A DNA stretch of 32,077 nucleotides from an uncultured Nostocoides sp. Its GTDB lineage: Bacteria > Actinomycetota > Actinomycetes > Actinomycetales > Dermatophilaceae. This document shows positions 24,191-30,634 of this stretch, piece after piece. The notes beneath the pieces are model-generated. The model was given only the letters and a program-made list of their open reading frames with translations, was not told where the DNA came from and ran no database searches. A program made the position numbers and the translations under genes. The stretch is from assembly GCA_937907685.1 (NCBI GenBank), contig CALCXF010000038.1, positions 1 to 32,077 on the forward strand. The letters are read 5' to 3'. Each line of letters opens with the position of its first letter. Position 1 is the first letter of the stretch.

Positions 24191-25080
24191 GAGGCGTCGT
24201 CCGCCTCCATCCGTGTCACCCGGTAGCCGAGCAGGCGCTCGGCCTCCTCGAGGCCCCCCTGCAGGTCCCCGATGGTGTTCATCTTGCTGAGGTCGACGCC
24301 GATTGTCACGAGCGTCTGCGCGATGGTCGGCGAGAGGCCGGTGATGATGACGCTGGCGCCCATGAGTCGCGAGGCGTCTACGGTCTGCACGAGGTGGTTG
24401 GCGACGGTCTCGTCCACGTCGGGCGCCCCCGTGATGTCGATGACGACCACCTTGGCCCGGTGGGTGCGGATGCCGCGCAGCAGCTGCTCCGTGAGCTGCC
24501 GAGCCCGCTCGCTGTCGAGGACACCGATGATCGGAAGGATGAGGAGGCGCTCGCGCACCGGCAACACGGGCGTCGAGAGCTCCCGGATGGCGTCCTGCTG
24601 CTGGGTGATGACCCGCTCGCGCTCCTCCACGAAGCTCACCGCGACGGTGTTGGCGATGCGGTTGGCGGCCGGCTCGTAGGCGTCGAGCACCTGGTTGAGC
24701 AACGGGAAGTCGCGCTGGTACTTCTCGAACAGCGAGCGAGCGAGCACGTCGCGCAGCAACAGCACGATGCCGACGACCTCGTGAGTCTCCACTCCCCGCG
24801 GGATGATCCGCTCCGACAGGTCCCGCGCATAGTGCTGGAGTGCCTCCACGCTGCCGGTCTCGAGGACCTCCACGTAGTTGTCGTAGACCGAGGTCGTCTC
24901 GGCAGCCATCTCCTGTGGCGTCATCGCCTCGAGGAGGTGGGCATCGCGGATGCGGGACGCCCACTCGTCTCGCAGCCGGGCGCGGTGCTCTCGAAGGTGC
25001 GCGACCAGTTGCGGGAGGAGCTGGTGCCCGTCGATGGGCACAACCGTGTCCTGCTGCTCCTCGGTCTGCTGATCGTTCAT
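24187..25080 (-). CDS. rsbR: RsbR-like stressosome sensor (RsbRD N-domain plus STAS)
   Basis: The 297-aa protein has an all-helical N-terminal sensor domain of the RsbRD type (residues about 20-150: LREHRARLRDEWASRIRDAHLLEAM; HYARDLSERIIPRGVETHEVVGIVLLLRDVLARSLFEKY). A linker helix (ERERVITQQQDAIRELSTPVLPV) is followed by a STAS domain (VVVIDITGAPDVDETVANHLVQTVDASRLMGASVIITGLSP). Position 190 (LDSERA) is Ser where Bacillus RsbRA has phosphorylated Thr171; position 224 is Glu where RsbRA has Thr205. No known ligand pocket is identifiable. The ATG at 25080 is preferred to 25086 because AGAAGGG then has normal spacing; it begins three bases after the sigma-factor stop. Confidence 0.85.
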   Translation of the reverse strand: MNDQQTEEQQDTVVPIDGHQLLPQLVAHLREHRARLRDEWASRIRDAHLLEAMTPQEMAAETTSVYDNYVEVLETGSVEALQHYARDLSERIIPRGVETHEVVGIVLLLRDVLARSLFEKYQRDFPLLNQVLDAYEPAANRIANTVAVSFVEERERVITQQQDAIRELSTPVLPVRERLLILPIIGVLDSERARQLTEQLLRGIRTHRAKVVVIDITGAPDVDETVANHLVQTVDASRLMGASVIITGLSPTIAQTLVTIGVDLSKMNTIGDLQGGLEEAERLLGYRVTRMEADDAS

Positions 25081-25082
25081 CG

Positions 25083-26180
25083 TCATCCCTTCTTGTCGAA
25101 CCACTTGGTCATGCTGACGGTGGTGCCGCGGCCCTGCTCGGAGACGATGGAGAACTCGTCCATGAGGCGCCGGGCGCCCGGGAGGCCGAGACCGAGGCCC
25201 TCGGCCGTGCTGAAGCCGTCCTCCAGTGCACGGCCCACGTCGGGGATGCCGGGTCCGGTGTCCCGCGCCACCACGCGGATACCGGGCTGGGGTTGGTCGA
25301 GGAGCTCGATGGTCACGTCACCGCTGGTCGCGAACTTCACGATGTTGCGAGCGACCTCCGAGACGGCCGTTGCGAGCAGGGTGAGGTCGGTTCCGGAGAA
25401 TCCGGCGCGCACGGCCAGCTCACGAGCGGCCTGCCGCGCCGCGACGATGTCCGGGTCGCTGGTGATGGGGACGTGGACCTCGTCCTCGCGCGTCGGTCCC
25501 CGGCCGAGGAGCGGCGCGCTCAGGCGGGCACAGAGGTCGCACTCGAGCAGGTGCCGGGGAGCATCCAGCTCTCGCTGCCGCCGCCGGTCCGCGCTGGACA
25601 GGGCGAGGAGGACCGGTCGGCATCGGTCCGTCGGAGGCTCGACCTTCTCCAGCGCCAGGAGGTACTCGACGCGGAGCCGGGCGCGGGTCCTCTTGAGCTG
25701 CGCGGCGACCGCACCCGCGGTGCTGCCCGTCTCGTCCGCGAGGGAGCGGGTGTCACGCCCACTCACCTCGTGTGCGAGGAGCACCTCGCGCTCCCGCTCC
25801 GTCAGCCGCCCGAGCGCCTCGGTGATCGCCGACTGCTCCTCGGTCGCGACGACCGACTCCTCGATGTCCCGGGGCTCGTTGGGGTCGTGGAGCCGGTGGC
25901 GGTTGCGCTGCTCCCGGTCGCCGCTGCGCCACATCGTGGCGACCAGGTTGCGCACCGTCGTGATCGCGTACGGCTCGATCATCCCCGGCTCGATCCGGTC
26001 CTTGGCGGCGAGGACGCGGGCGAGGGTCTCCTGCACGAGGTCCTCCGCGGCCGGGTGCTGGCCCACCCGAGCGCCGACGATCCGCCGGAGCATGGGAATG
26101 AGAGCCGCCACGTCCTCATCGGGTCCGCCCGGCTCGGACGACTGCTCAGCCGCCGCTCCAGAGGTCACGGCTGTGACCAT
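25083..26180 (-). CDS. ECF-type sigma factor fused to zinc-finger-like linker and RsbT-like switch kinase
   Basis: The 365-aa protein carries three parts. Residues about 20-92 are sigma region 2 (LRRIVGARVGQHPAAEDLVQETLARVLAAKDRI; TTVRNLVATMWR). Residues 118-172 are sigma region 4 (ALGRLTEREREVLLAHEVSGRDTRSLADETGSTAGAVAAQLKRTRARLR). After Cys187 comes H210-LLE-C214-DL-C217, the HxxxCxxC pattern of zinc-binding anti-sigma domains. Residues 245-362 are an RsbT/RsbW-type HATPase: SEVARNIVKFA with N-box Asn279, RDTGPGIPD with Asp307, and GLGLGLPGARRLMDEF, ending GRGTTVSMTKW. It should both bind DNA polymerase core and phosphorylate STAS proteins. The ATG at 26180 has no clear ribosome site; longer starts would add a low-complexity leader. 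It precedes rsbR at 2 bp. Confidence 0.85.
   Translation of the reverse strand: MVTAVTSGAAAEQSSEPGGPDEDVAALIPMLRRIVGARVGQHPAAEDLVQETLARVLAAKDRIEPGMIEPYAITTVRNLVATMWRSGDREQRNRHRLHDPNEPRDIEESVVATEEQSAITEALGRLTEREREVLLAHEVSGRDTRSLADETGSTAGAVAAQLKRTRARLRVEYLLALEKVEPPTDRCRPVLLALSSADRRRQRELDAPRHLLECDLCARLSAPLLGRGPTREDEVHVPITSDPDIVAARQAARELAVRAGFSGTDLTLLATAVSEVARNIVKFATSGDVTIELLDQPQPGIRVVARDTGPGIPDVGRALEDGFSTAEGLGLGLPGARRLMDEFSIVSEQGRGTTVSMTKWFDKKG
26163..26178. promoter_or_regulatory. GGTCAC/GTGACC palindrome at the sigma gene start
   Basis: GGTCAC-GGCT-GTGACC is a perfect 6-bp inverted repeat inside the first codons of the sigma-factor gene. It may be an operator or a structured start region; no regulator is assigned. 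Confidence 0.3.
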
Positions 26181-26281
26181 ACGCGCGGCCGGACGGTCGG
26201 GTCCGTCGAAGCTGCAGGCCGTCGTCACCCGGAAGGAGGGAGCCGGCCGCCGGCAGACGTGCCGCCCCGCACCGACGTGCA

Positions 26282-26326
26282 CCGCGCGGCGCCAGGAGAG
26301 TCTCCTCGAATCCCGGCGCCGCGCGG
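26282..26326 (-). terminator. Terminator after the 61-aa gene
   Basis: A perfect 12-bp stem (CCGCGCGGCGCC / GGCGCCGCGCGG) encloses a smaller AGGAG/CTCCT hairpin. It lies 19 bases beyond the stop of the 61-aa gene and separates the mini-operon from the sigma gene, which then needs its own promoter or depends on readthrough. Confidence 0.7.
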
Positions 26327-26344
26327 CTGTTCGGGTGCCCGCCG

Positions 26345-26530
26345 TCAGGAAGGGCTCCTGGTCCCCTGGACGTCGGTCGTCGCCATGGAGCCCTCCGGCT
26401 CCGGACCGCGGATGCCCTCGAGCGAGGGGCTTTCCGCCAGCGGGTCGACGTAGCCGGGGGGTGGGGGCGGATCGCGCAGCAACGAGATGCGCTCGATCTC
26501 CTCGGCGGATGCCGGGGACGGCTCAGTCAT
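26345..26530 (-). CDS. 61-aa acidic Pro-rich protein
   Basis: The product begins MTEPSPASAEEIERISLLRDPPPPPGYVDPLAE and is rich in Pro, Glu and Ser, probably disordered. The ATG at 26530 has GGGAG eight bases upstream and overlaps the stop of the 43-aa frame by four bases. It ends 19 bases before a strong hairpin. No family is recognised. Its coupling to two upstream genes supports it as real. Confidence 0.6.
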   Translation of the reverse strand: MTEPSPASAEEIERISLLRDPPPPPGYVDPLAESPSLEGIRGPEPEGSMATTDVQGTRSPS

Positions 26531-26658
26531 CGTTGCGCTCCCGTGGAAAGGTGGGCCCGGTTGTGGGTGCTGTGTACGTGCATCCACCTCTCCAGCCGGT
26601 CGAGGACAGCTGCAACGATCAGGGAGAAGACCTGGCCGACCACCGTCAGGGCGGTCAC
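26527..26658 (-). CDS. 43-aa one-helix membrane protein
   Basis: The frame starts with GTG at 26658, overlapping the 144-aa gene's stop (GTGA), and ends with TGA overlapping the next ATG. The peptide is VTALTVVGQVFSLIVAAVLD followed by RLERWMHVHSTHNRAH and a short basic end: one transmembrane helix with a His-rich tail. Four-base overlaps on both sides are the best support for it. No known family. Confidence 0.55.
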   Translation of the reverse strand: MTALTVVGQVFSLIVAAVLDRLERWMHVHSTHNRAHLSTGAQR

Positions 26659-27089
26659 GAGGGCCCACCGCCTTGCGCGGATCGACGGCGACTGGCGGAG
26701 CGGCCAGAGAGCGCGTCGAATGTCGGAAGGTCTACCGGCCGTTCGATCGTGAACCGGTGCACCCGAACCGTGATGCCCATGAGGTCGAGCTCGAGGGGGT
26801 CGACGACGAGCTGAAGACCACGCTCACCGCGCACTGGGCAGGCGGTCAGAGTCGCTCGACGGCTGTCGACCCCGATCAGGCCACCGTCCGCCTCGCGCAG
26901 CTCCGCGGTGATGACCCCCGTCACGGACACCCCACCCGGCGAGGGCAACAGCCTGCGGACCCGAAGGATGCCGTTCATGTGGCCGGATCGGCCACGCGGG
27001 GACTGGAACGCGCCGGTCACGGACAGGTGGCTCCCGGCATACGCCTGCTCGGGGCGCGAGGAGGGATGCGGAAACGCGATCACCGTCAT
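26655..27089 (-). CDS. 144-aa conserved-type protein, first gene of the sigma-linked mini-operon
   Basis: The product contains a beta-rich core: HMNGILRVRRLLPSPGGVSVTGVITAELREADGGLIGVDSRRATLTACPV, then GLQLVVDPLELDLMGITVRVHRFTIERPVDL, and a short Arg/Ser/Gly tail. The GVITAEL and LELDLMGITV strings resemble uncharacterised actinobacterial proteins. No signal peptide or catalytic motif is seen. GAGG lies seven bases before the ATG at 27089. The gene is preceded by the second copy of the GCGTCATG-N13-GGCGTCTTCA element, so it is a probable direct target of the sigma factor encoded downstream. Confidence 0.6.
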   Translation of the reverse strand: MTVIAFPHPSSRPEQAYAGSHLSVTGAFQSPRGRSGHMNGILRVRRLLPSPGGVSVTGVITAELREADGGLIGVDSRRATLTACPVRGERGLQLVVDPLELDLMGITVRVHRFTIERPVDLPTFDALSGRSASRRRSAQGGGPS

Positions 27090-27132
27090 CGCTGGCCTCG
27101 GGCAACGGGCTGGTCATGTGGCTTCACACCAT

Positions 27133-27163
27133 TGAAGACGCCAACCCGCACAGGTCATGACGC
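27133..27163 (-). promoter_or_regulatory. Candidate ECF-sigma promoter for the mini-operon
   Basis: On the minus strand GCGTCATG (27163-27156) and GGCGTCTTCA (27142-27133) are spaced by 13 bases, exactly as at 18969-18999. The CGTC core ends 47 bases before the ATG at 27089. The adjacent sigma gene makes autoregulation likely, since ECF factors usually transcribe their own neighbourhood. Confidence 0.65.
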
Positions 27164-27214
27164 GGAAGGCCACGGGAGAGGCCATCGAGCCGCGCGCGTC
27201 GCGGAGGAGGAAGA

Positions 27215-27628
27215 ATGAGTGCCGATCACCGTCTCAGCGCAAGGGTGCGAACGACCATGGGCAGCGATATCCCCACCGACCCCACGAAGAACATCCTCAT
27301 GTCCCAGCGGCCGTGGGGGGAGTTCCAGCAGTTCGTGTGCAACGAGCAGGTGACGGTCAAGATCATCACTGTGCGGCCCGGGCACCGGCTCTCCCTCCAG
27401 CGTCATGACCACCGAGGCGAGCTGTGGCAGGTGCTCGACGTCCCGATCGACATCACCGTCGGGGACCGCACCTGGACGGCCGATCGCGGCGAGACCGTGT
27501 GGGTTCCCCGCGGAGCAGTGCACCGGATGGGGAACCCGGGCCGCTTTCCCGGGCGGGTGCTCGAGATCGCCTTCGGGAGTTTCGACGAGGACGACATCCA
27601 CCGCCTCGAGGACGACTACTCGCGGTGA
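27215..27628 (+). CDS. Cupin, mannose-6-phosphate isomerase type II-like
   Basis: The 137-aa single cupin domain reads RPWGEFQQFVCNEQVTVKIITVRPGHRLSLQRHDHRGELWQVLDVPIDITVGD, then GETVWVPRGAVHRMGNPG and LEIAFGSFDEDDIHRLEDDY. It matches the C-terminal cupin of bifunctional mannose-6-phosphate isomerase/GDP-mannose pyrophosphorylase, with metal ligands in SLQRHDHRGELW and VHRMGN. As a free domain it may isomerise a sugar phosphate or simply bind one. The ATG at 27215 has GGAGGAGG five bases before it, so the longer reading is preferred over an internal ATG at 27257. It diverges from the mini-operon. Confidence 0.85.
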   Translation: MSADHRLSARVRTTMGSDIPTDPTKNILMSQRPWGEFQQFVCNEQVTVKIITVRPGHRLSLQRHDHRGELWQVLDVPIDITVGDRTWTADRGETVWVPRGAVHRMGNPGRFPGRVLEIAFGSFDEDDIHRLEDDYSR

Positions 27629-27815
27629 GCGGACTCGACCGGAGGCCCTGGGAGCGCAGGGGGTGCTCCAACGGCGGCCGGTCGGCGGCGCGAAGCGAGT
27701 GACCGGACCGTCCAGGGATACGCCCGCACGGACCATTGTCATCGGTGGTTCCACAGTGCCAACCTTGGGTGGTGGTCCTCGGGAGGGCCGAGGGCCAGTG
27801 ACGATGGAGGGGAAG

Positions 27816-28157
27816 ATGAAGACACGAACAGCAATGCGAGCAGCCGCTGTCGCAGGAGTGACCGGCGGCCTCCTGGTCGCGCTGTCGCCGTCGGCCTTCG
27901 CCGACCACACCCATGCCAAGGTCGTGGGGAACGGTCAATGTGTCGTGTTGGCCGAGGGCGCCGGTGAGGAAGCCGTGGTGCTCCCGGCATCCGTGTTCGA
28001 CCACAACCCGAACGTCGACATCGCTCGGACCGAAGGGCGGAGCCATCCGCTGCACGTGCTGGTCCACCTCGGCCAGGCCGGCGAACACACCGCGTTGTTC
28101 GTCTACGGCACCCCGGCTGCCAACGCGGCCTGTGCTGCGGGCTACGTGAACCGGTAG
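27816..28157 (+). CDS. Small secreted protein
   Basis: The 113-aa product starts MKTRTAMRAAAVAGVTGGLLVALSPSAFADHTHAKVVGNGQCVVLAEG: a signal peptide cleaved after SAFA, then a short polar domain with two Cys (NGQC and ANAACAAG) and several His. ATG at 27816 has GGAGG five bases upstream. It may bind metal through its His residues, but no family is recognised. A clear hairpin follows. Confidence 0.7.
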   Translation: MKTRTAMRAAAVAGVTGGLLVALSPSAFADHTHAKVVGNGQCVVLAEGAGEEAVVLPASVFDHNPNVDIARTEGRSHPLHVLVHLGQAGEHTALFVYGTPAANAACAAGYVNR

Positions 28158-28204
28158 CCCAGGTCCGTTCCCGGACTACTGCTTCCTACTGCCTCGCACT
28201 CAGT

Positions 28205-28238
28205 GAAGCCCCGACCGGTCGCGACTGGTCGGGGCTTC
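28205..28238 (+). terminator. Terminator after the secreted-protein gene
   Basis: A perfect 12-bp stem (GAAGCCCCGACC / GGTCGGGGCTTC) with a 10-base loop begins 48 bases after the stop. Confidence 0.8.
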
Positions 28239-28302
28239 GCGCTGTGCCTCGTTCGTGCTGGGTGCGCCTCCCACTGAGCCACGTCCCCCTCCGTTCTCAA
28301 CG

Positions 28303-28308
28303 TATAGC
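28303..28308 (+). promoter_or_regulatory. Candidate -10 box of helR
   Basis: TATAGC lies just upstream of the rifamycin-associated-element-like palindrome, so transcription would begin near its left end. No consensus -35 hexamer is clear. Confidence 0.4.
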
Positions 28309-28315
28309 GCAGTGG

Positions 28316-28335
28316 GGGGCTTGCCGCAAGGCCCC
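28316..28335 (+). promoter_or_regulatory. Rifamycin-associated element (RAE)-like palindrome
   Basis: GGGGCTTGCCGCAAGGCCCC matches, apart from the central base, the RAE as I recall it from rifampicin-inducible genes of actinobacteria. It sits 56 bases before the helR start, the gene class this element commonly controls. Confidence 0.75.
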
Positions 28336-28391
28336 GTCTCGGTCGCAGGATGTGCGGACCGAGCAGGCGTCGAGGGAGTGGGGGTTCGGAC

Positions 28392-30575
28392 ATGAGTGGG
28401 TCGTTGCCGGACGTGACGACGAGCGCGTTCCATCTCCCGGACCGCCTCGCTGACAAGCGTGACCCGAGGTTGATCGCCGTCGACGAGCGGCAGTTCGCGG
28501 CGATCACGACGGCGCTCGAGCAGTCGGTTGCCGACCTGTCGGAACGCCTCGAGGCGGAGCGCAGGGCACCGGCCGGCAGGGGCCAGCAGGCGATGGACCG
28601 CGACCTGGAGGTCCACCGCCTGACCGCTCGTTTGCGGTCCCTGCGTCGCTTCGGTCTCGACCTGTGTCTCGGCAGGATCGTTCCGGCGGACAGCCGGGAG
28701 CCGGTGTACATCGGACGCCTCGGCCTCACAGACCCCGCGGGTCGTCGGGTGCTGCTCGACTGGCGCTCTCCGGCATCCGAACCGTTCTTCGGTGCGACGC
28801 ACGCGAACCCGATGGGTCTGCACAGCCGCCGGAGGTATCGGTGGTCCCGCGGGCGGATCAGCGACTACTGGGACGAGGTGTTCGCCCCGGAGGGGTTCGA
28901 GGGCCAGGCAGCGCTCGACGACCAGTCGGCCTTCATCGCCAGCCTGGGCAGCAGCCGGTCGAGCAGGATGCGGGACGTGCTCGGCACGATCCAGTCGGAC
29001 CAGGACGCGATCATCCGAGCCGGCTCCCGGGGCGCCCTCGTCGTCGACGGCGGTCCGGGCACGGGGAAGACCGTCGTCGCCCTGCACCGGTCGGCATACC
29101 TGCTGTACTCCGACCCCCGCCTGGGGCACCGCCGGGGCGGAGTGCTCGTCGTCGGTCCGCACGAGCCCTATCTGGCCTACGTCGCGGACGTCCTCCCGAG
29201 CCTCGGAGAGGAAGGCGTGCAGACCTGCACCCTGCGTGACCTCGTCGCAGAGGGGACCGGCGCCTCGGAGGAGACGGACGCGGAGGTGGCTCGCCTGAAG
29301 TCCTCGATGGAACTCGTGCGGGCGATCGAGCCGGCCGTCGGACTGTACGAGGAGGCCCCGACAGAGGGGATGTGGGTCACGACCCCGTGGGCCGATGTCT
29401 GGCTGGGCCCTGACGACTGGGCTGCCGCGTTCGACGCGCCAGACCCCGGCACCCCTCACAACGAGGCCCGCGACGCCATCTGGGAGGAGCTGCTGACGAT
29501 CCTCATGGACAGGCACGACGACGGCGAGGCGCCACCCGAGCTGGTGCGCCGGTCGCTGGAGCACAACCGCGAGCTCCGCACCGCCCTCAACCGCGCCTGG
29601 CCGTTGGTGGACGCGACCGAGCTCGTGGGCGACCTGTGGTCGGTCCCGGCCTACCTGCACCGGTGCGCGCCCGGGCTGAGCCGCGAGGACGTCCGCCGGC
29701 TCCAGCGCCCAGAGCCCACCGCGTGGACGGTGTCGGACCTGCCGCTCCTCGACGCTGCCCGGATGCGGCTCGGCGACCCCGAGAGCTCGCGGCGCAGACG
29801 TCAGCGCGAGGCGGCCCGCGTCGCCGAGCGCGAGGAGATGGCAACCGTCATCGACGACCTCATCGCGACCGACGACTCCGAGATGATGGTCATGTCGATG
29901 CTCCGGGGTGACGACCTGCAGGCAGCACTGGTCGACGAGGTCGACGAGGTGGCCGGGCACGCCGCCGCCGATGTCGACCTGCTCGCTGGCCCTTTCGCTC
30001 ACGTGGTCCTGGACGAGGCGCAGGAGCTCACCGACGCGCAGTGGCAGATGGTGCTGGCTCGCTGTCCGTCGAGGAGCCTCACCATCGTCGGAGACCGTGC
30101 ACAGGCGAGGCACGGGTTCACCGAGCCATGGGGGGAACGGCTCCAGCGCGTCGGACTCGACCGGGTCACCCTGGCGTCCCTGAGCATCAACTACCGGACG
30201 CCACAGGAGGTCATGGCGGTCGCTGAGCCCGTGATCCGAGCCGTGCTCCCGGACGCCAACGTGCCGATCTCGATCCGCGACAACGGCATCCCGGTGCTTC
30301 GGGGCTCCGCCTCGGAGCTGGACGGGCTGCTGGACACGTGGTTGGAGGAGCATGGTGAGGGGATCGCCTGTGTCATCGGCGCCCCGTGGTTCCGCGCCTC
30401 GTCCCGTGTCCGGTCGCTGGCGCCCGAGCTCGCCAAGGGCCTGGAGTTCGACCTCGTCGTCCTCGTCGACCCGGACTCCTTCGGCACGGGCATCACGGGC
30501 GTCACGGGGGCCGTCGACCGCTACGTCGCCATGACCCGTGCGACCCAGCAGCTGGTGATCCTCACGGGCCCCTGA
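28392..30575 (+). CDS. helR: HelR-type RNA polymerase recycling helicase-like ATPase
   Basis: This 727-aa protein is a HelD/UvrD-like superfamily 1 ATPase. After a coiled-coil N-terminal arm (ERQFAAITTALEQSVADLSERLEAERR) come GRIGLTD-type secondary channel residues, DWRSPASEPFF, the Walker A GGPGTGKT (residues 220-227, Lys226), motif II VLDEAQELTDAQW, SLTIVGDRAQ, LSINYRTPQEV, KGLEFDLVVLVDP and the final DRYVAMTRATQQLVIL. HelR proteins remove stalled RNA polymerase from DNA and displace bound rifamycins, giving tolerance. The ATG at 28392 is chosen as the one closest to the conserved start. An RAE-like palindrome upstream supports rifamycin-linked induction; this is inferred. Confidence 0.88.
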   Translation: MSGSLPDVTTSAFHLPDRLADKRDPRLIAVDERQFAAITTALEQSVADLSERLEAERRAPAGRGQQAMDRDLEVHRLTARLRSLRRFGLDLCLGRIVPADSREPVYIGRLGLTDPAGRRVLLDWRSPASEPFFGATHANPMGLHSRRRYRWSRGRISDYWDEVFAPEGFEGQAALDDQSAFIASLGSSRSSRMRDVLGTIQSDQDAIIRAGSRGALVVDGGPGTGKTVVALHRSAYLLYSDPRLGHRRGGVLVVGPHEPYLAYVADVLPSLGEEGVQTCTLRDLVAEGTGASEETDAEVARLKSSMELVRAIEPAVGLYEEAPTEGMWVTTPWADVWLGPDDWAAAFDAPDPGTPHNEARDAIWEELLTILMDRHDDGEAPPELVRRSLEHNRELRTALNRAWPLVDATELVGDLWSVPAYLHRCAPGLSREDVRRLQRPEPTAWTVSDLPLLDAARMRLGDPESSRRRRQREAARVAEREEMATVIDDLIATDDSEMMVMSMLRGDDLQAALVDEVDEVAGHAAADVDLLAGPFAHVVLDEAQELTDAQWQMVLARCPSRSLTIVGDRAQARHGFTEPWGERLQRVGLDRVTLASLSINYRTPQEVMAVAEPVIRAVLPDANVPISIRDNGIPVLRGSASELDGLLDTWLEEHGEGIACVIGAPWFRASSRVRSLAPELAKGLEFDLVVLVDPDSFGTGITGVTGAVDRYVAMTRATQQLVILTGP

Positions 30576-30634
30576 CCTCGGGCAGGCGGGACCGAGTGAG
30601 CCTCGCCCCGGGGAACAAGCGGTCGCGGCCGTCA

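Noticed and set aside
24394-26814. An 806-codon plus-strand frame across the stressosome genes
   Set aside because: It is antisense to rsbR and the sigma-kinase gene and shows only low-complexity Arg/Ser sequence.
28380-28392. A longer helR start at 28350
   Set aside because: The added residues (CGPSRRRGSGGSD) are low complexity, lie between the palindrome and the gene, and the ATG at 28392 fits the usual HelR start better.
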